From Lomentospora prolificans (Eukaryota; Ascomycota; Sordariomycetes; Microascales; Microascaceae), in the NCBI GenBank assembly GCA_029532625.1, contig JARFXM010000004.1, positions 3,658,001 to 3,722,000 on the forward strand: a DNA stretch of 64,000 bases. Direction: 5' to 3'. The notes under the pieces were generated by a model. That model worked only from the letters and a program-made list of their open reading frames with translations, searched no databases and had not been told where the DNA came from. Below are positions 60,533 to 64,000 of this stretch, one piece after another; positions within the stretch are counted from its first letter, which is position 1; the number at the start of each line of letters is the position of its first letter. The position numbers were made by a program, and so were the translations under genes.

Positions 60533-61799
60533 ATGTCAAAACAAGATACAGACAAGCTCCTCACAGATGATTATGTAGCTGAGCTTCTAGCCAAAGAGGC
60601 GCAGGACTGCTCACTCAAGTTCTCAACAATGGGAATGGATGCCTACAAATCTACAAAGAAGTATGTAATGTGCTCACAATATGGTAACAGACATTTCATC
60701 GTGCCAACTAACCACCGTCTACCCTAGACCGGCGAATATGCCCAAGCCGAATACTCGATTCCTTCGGAATATAATCAAGGACACAAATAGTCACAATGCG
60801 GCACTGATTGCCAAGGAGGCTGCCGAGTCACAGGCGCGGCTAGAGCGATTGGAGAAAAGGGGCGAGCAGCATAGGGAACGGCGTAGTGCAGGGCCGGGAG
60901 ACATACGGAAACGCCAGATTGGTGACATCAACGCCATCCTCCTCGACAAGAAGCCCAAGCGTAGTGAGAAGGACTTATTAGCCGCACCAAGACCATCAAA
61001 GCGCGATTCTATACCCAGCTCGAGACGCGACCGGTCCAGAAGTCCACAGCGAGAGAGGGCGAGGGATAAAGAGAAGGATAAACACGAAGAGCGGCGCAGA
61101 GATAGGGGCAAGTACCACGATAGACGGGACGAGAAGAGCAGGAGTTCACGGAGAGAAGGCAGCGACCGGGATTATCACAGAAGTAAGAGAAGGCGACACG
61201 AAGACACTGAGAGCGAAGACGATACGAAAAGCCGACATCGTTCACGGAGACACAGGTCGTCTGAGCGCCGGCGATCTAGATCTCCGACCTCACGGGAACG
61301 GAAGCGTCGAGAACGGTCTACGTCCAAAGATAGGCATTCAAAATCCGGGTTGCAACGCGGGTCTGGCCGTGCTAATGCGCAACGCAAGGAACCGCGCGAG
61401 AAGACCACTGATCAAGACGTTCGAGACAACATGAGTGAATCGTCGGATCCGCTAGATGAGTTTATTGGCCCAGCGCCACCTCCAAAGTCCCCAATCCAAA
61501 GGAGAGGGCGGGGCACTATCTCGGCATTCTCCGGGATCAACGAGCGCTTCGCCGAAGGTTACGATCCCAAGCAAGATGTCAACATAGGGGGTGATGGCGA
61601 TGAGTGGCCCGATGCTGTCGAGGCGTTTCGAGATCGCCAGAAACTTCGTCAATCTCAGCAGGAACGCATGAAAGCAGCTGGGTTCTCGGATAAAGACCTG
61701 CTTCGATTCAACGATGCCTCGAAGGAGAAGGGCGAGACCGATGTCAAGTGGACCAAGGCGGGGGAGCAGCGCGAATGGGATATTGGCAAGACATTTTAG
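60533..61799 (+). CDS. Arg/Ser-rich protein of the fungal pre-mRNA-splicing factor 38B-like group
   Basis: Two exons (60533-60660 and 60728-61799; intron 67 bases, donor GTATGT) give 399 residues. The N-terminus has DDYVAELLAKEAQDCSLKFS and, across the junction, STKKPANMPKPNTRFLRNII, followed by ALIAKEAAESQARLERL. This block is conserved in fungi under the name pre-mRNA-splicing factor 38B-like. The middle (about 120-260) is dense in RS, RD and RE dipeptides, typical of splicing-related nuclear proteins. The C-terminal part holds DEFIGPAPPPKSP and ends in EWDIGKTF. The name is a common database label; a direct role in spliceosome activation is inferred. Confidence 0.82.
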
Positions 61800-62317
61800 A
61801 GAGGAACTTGAACCAAATCCTTTTCACTCTGCCCACATGATTTACCTCTCCTCTAGGATTCTTCTTTTCTTTTAAAACCACAAACAAGAACATAGCATTA
61901 GGCGTCGGGCGGGGAGCGGCTGCGAAATTCCGGTATATAATCGAATTCTTCAATGTATTGTTTGCGCCAGTAGATTCTCTCTATTTTGTGACATGGAATT
62001 GTAGTTGCTACAAAGGTGCAATACTATCAAAACATTATATCACCGAAAATGTTATTGTATCCCGTCTCGGCGCTTCTAGCTGGCGAAGTCGATCCCCCTT
62101 GGCAATGTGGTGTGCAATGGTCATGAAACCCCGTGAGCTTGGGAGGGAAGTGCCTGCTTTGTCGACTGTCGGGCCTTTCAAACGCCTGGTTACGCCATGC
62201 CGAACTTCAAAATACCCAACTCAAGAATCATGATACGAGGAAGATGAGGTGACGTCGAACTTGATGAAGCCAAAAAAAAAAACACGAAGACAAAGAGCGC
62301 GCCAAAAAAGGAAGGTT
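61800..62317. other. intergenic region between RS-rich gene and tRNA-Asn
   Basis: The 3' untranslated region of the RS-rich gene and AT-rich sequence before the tRNA terminator. No gene is supported. Confidence 0.5.
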
Positions 62318-62324
62318 AAAAAAA
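62318..62324 (-). terminator. RNA polymerase III T-run terminator of tRNA-Asn
   Basis: Seven consecutive T on the minus strand, starting 19 bases beyond the 3' end of the tRNA gene. This is the standard stop signal for RNA polymerase III. Confidence 0.75.
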
Positions 62325-62342
62325 TAAAGCTTGCCTTGCTGA

Positions 62343-62428
62343 CTTCCCCACCAAGGGTCGAACTTGGAATCTTCCGATGCACTGTTCTCAGTAACAGTCG
62401 GACGCCTTAACCATTTGGCCATGGAGAA
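62343..62428 (-). tRNA. tRNA-Asn (anticodon GTT) with a 13-base intron
   Basis: On the minus strand a full cloverleaf can be drawn. The acceptor stem is TTCTCCA paired with TGGGGAA (one T-G wobble), discriminator G. The D arm is GCC/GGC with TGG in the loop. The anticodon stem is TCCGA/TCGGA. The T arm is CCAAG/CTTGG around TTCGACC. The loop region holds 20 bases instead of 7: CT, anticodon GTT, A37, then 13 extra bases (CTGAGAACAGTGC) before base 38, the canonical intron site. Without the intron the tRNA is 73 bases and resembles eukaryotic tRNA-Asn (ATGGCCAA start and CGACTGTTA loop). Confidence 0.93.
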
Positions 62429-62929
62429 ACGAGGTCGGCAAACGGACAGCTTATTGGTGTATATGGGACATGGAGTGAGGACAACTAAGCATCGTGCAGC
62501 ATTGATTGGATGGGAATTCGGAGGTGGAGTCTTATTTATGGATCCCGTCATTCCGTCTTGAGTATCGCATCTGGGTGCTGGGTCGGGTCGCAGGTCGTTG
62601 GTCGCCAGGCTAATAGAAGCCGCCTCCGGAGTAGGGCTTTAACACCCAAACCATCCAACACGGGTGCGCTGGACATCAATCAATTGATGCGACATATACG
62701 TATCGACATATACGTATCTCTTGTATCTCGTACCTTGGCCCGTTCTATGAAAGCGTCAATGTGTGCACCTGCGCCGTTGTGCAGTGCCGTATGTAACCAT
62801 GACTGTAGCGACTACTTTAGTCCCAGTTCGCCTCCACCGGCCTGGCAAAGGGGTCCCACACGGGGTTGAAAATTTCTATATCTCCCAGAGGGATTAGACT
62901 TGTTAGCGTGAAACTTCAAGCGCGTCTTA
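62429..62929. other. sequence between tRNA-Asn and the transposon
   Basis: No gene is supported. A short perfect tandem repeat lies at 62690-62717. A TA dinucleotide at 62928-62929 may be the target site of the transposon that follows. Confidence 0.45.
62690..62717. repeat. perfect 14-base tandem duplication
   Basis: The unit CGACATATACGTAT occurs twice in a row (62690-62703 and 62704-62717). Each unit contains the palindrome ATACGTAT. Confidence 0.85.
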
Positions 62930-64000
62930 CAGGGGTCCCCTGCCAAGTACCTTTACATATTATTTTATATGATAAGGTACTTACACCAAAACAAAACATG
63001 GATGTCGCGTTTTTTCAGCCTTGCATGTTTGAAGCTTTTATTTATCAGAAGTCTGATGATAACTTTCTCGAAGATTATAGTCAAGATATCTACGATGCAG
63101 AATGGATATCGAGGCCATTCTCGCCTGCCCAACCCTACAACAAGGGCAGGTAAATGCTATCGGATTCCTCCCAAATACCCATATCGTGATAGACGACGAT
63201 ATTGAGCCACAGCCACCAAAAAGGAGCTATAAGAAGCAGCTTACCCGCGATGAACGACTTCGCGTTCGGGTCCTTTTCTTTGATGCTGGCTGGTCTTATA
63301 ATGATATTGCAAAACATACCCAGTATACCCATCGCCAGATCCAATACGCATGCAATAATCCAGTCACTCCACAGCGTGGCAACCGCCAAACCCGGCCAGC
63401 AATGAAAACACCTATAAGAGCCCAACTTGACACATGGCTACGCGAATCCACTGCCCACCGGCTCGTTCCGTGGCGGGAGATCCATTTAGTAGCACCAACA
63501 CCCCTTCAAGGATATCGTGAATCAGCTTATCGTACTGCAATGCGGCTCCTTGGCTACCGGCGAAAGGTGCGGCCGCGTAGGATCCACCTTACACCCCGCC
63601 ATAAGAGAGAGAGGGTTGAATTCGCCCGTATGCAGCTTCATATCCGGCCCCGTCCAGAAGACTGGGAAGCAGTGATCTTTTCTGATGAAACATGGGCTTC
63701 GAATGACCCTATGTGGAAGCAGTGGATCACAGTGAACCTAGATGAAACATCAGAAACATGGGCTCTTCTACGACGCAACCCCCAAGGCTGGATGTTCGCC
63801 AGTATGTTTGCAGGTGCGCGTAAGGGCCCAGGCCACTTCTGGGAGAAGGAGTGGGGAGGTATTACAGCGCATAAATATATCTTCTACTTCCTCCCACTTG
63901 TTCGATTCTTTTTCAACGAAAATCAGCCTCATGTTACGATCTTCCAGCAAGATAACGCACCTTCACATCGAGCCTATATCACACAGAACGCACTACAGCA
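62930..64000 (+). mobile_element. Tc1/mariner DNA transposon, left part (runs off the window)
   Basis: The transposase frame is preceded by about 170 bases of non-coding sequence that begins with TA and then CAGGGGTCCCCTGCCAAG, a plausible left inverted-repeat end with TA target duplication. The right end lies outside the window, so the inverted repeat cannot be confirmed. The transposase frame is uninterrupted, which suggests a young copy not yet mutated by repeat-induced point mutation. Confidence 0.75.
63102..64000 (+). CDS. Tc1/mariner-type transposase, 5' part (partial, truncated by window end)
   Basis: An open frame of 299 codons runs from the ATG at 63102 to the window edge without a stop. 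The N-terminal part has a helix-turn-helix DNA-binding region (LTRDERLRVRVLFFDAGWSY, then IAKHTQYTHRQIQ). The catalytic DDE domain follows, with the first aspartate in FSDETW (D195) and the second in QQDNAPSHRA (D284). The 89-residue spacing is normal for the family. The third acidic residue would be expected about 35 residues further on, outside the window. The ATG was chosen as the first in the open frame; an upstream start is not excluded. It is a mobile-element gene unrelated to its neighbours. Confidence 0.9.
   Translation, partial: MDIEAILACPTLQQGQVNAIGFLPNTHIVIDDDIEPQPPKRSYKKQLTRDERLRVRVLFFDAGWSYNDIAKHTQYTHRQIQYACNNPVTPQRGNRQTRPAMKTPIRAQLDTWLRESTAHRLVPWREIHLVAPTPLQGYRESAYRTAMRLLGYRRKVRPRRIHLTPRHKRERVEFARMQLHIRPRPEDWEAVIFSDETWASNDPMWKQWITVNLDETSETWALLRRNPQGWMFASMFAGARKGPGHFWEKEWGGITAHKYIFYFLPLVRFFFNENQPHVTIFQQDNAPSHRAYITQNALQ

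Noticed and set aside
1..64000. CRISPR arrays, bacterial operons, riboswitches, rRNA genes
   Set aside because: Spliced genes and fungal families show this is eukaryotic nuclear DNA. No regular repeat-spacer array or rRNA segment was seen.

Overview
The window is nuclear DNA of a filamentous ascomycete (Pezizomycotina, most likely Sordariomycetes). Genes carry short introns of 54 to 103 bases with GT donors, CTAAC-like branch sites and AG acceptors. Their products are typical of moulds: a DSGL-ending ascomycete laccase, a CBM18 chitin deacetylase, the nuclear-migration protein ApsA/Num1, an aristolochene-synthase-like terpene cyclase, and the kinetochore protein Sos7. Exon structures were worked out by eye from splice signals and frame continuity.

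Left part (1-28 kb) is gene-poor and rich in secreted or surface functions. In order it holds a NIPA/DUF803 magnesium-transporter-like membrane protein with an apparent frameshift, a GPI-type chitin deacetylase, a sesquiterpene synthase, a convergent GH16 glucanase, a roughly 6.7 kb stretch with no convincing gene, a laccase, a mucin-like single-pass surface protein and a small cysteine-containing secreted protein. No P450, oxidoreductase, transporter or regulator flanks the terpene synthase, so it looks like an orphan enzyme rather than part of a cluster.

Middle part (28.7-48.7 kb) is a dense housekeeping block. It holds a very large coiled-coil protein with an FG-like low-complexity region and no visible ATG at its 5' end, the DNA polymerase zeta catalytic subunit REV3, and convergent to it ApsA/Num1, with an array of about 16 degenerate 24-residue repeats and a C-terminal PH domain. 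The ApsA frame is also broken, at a C homopolymer. Both frame breaks lie at or next to C runs, which points to base-call errors rather than gene death.

Right part (49-64 kb) alternates gene-poor stretches with a mitochondrial thioredoxin-like protein, a Hol1-like MFS transporter with an oversized central loop, Sos7, an arginine/serine-rich splicing-associated protein, an intron-containing tRNA-Asn(GTT) with a T-run terminator, and the left part of a Tc1/mariner transposon whose frame is open to the window edge.

I did not find a clearly new multi-gene system. The best leads are the uncharacterised coiled-coil/FG-like protein, the orphan terpene synthase, the small secreted protein and the young-looking Tc1 element.
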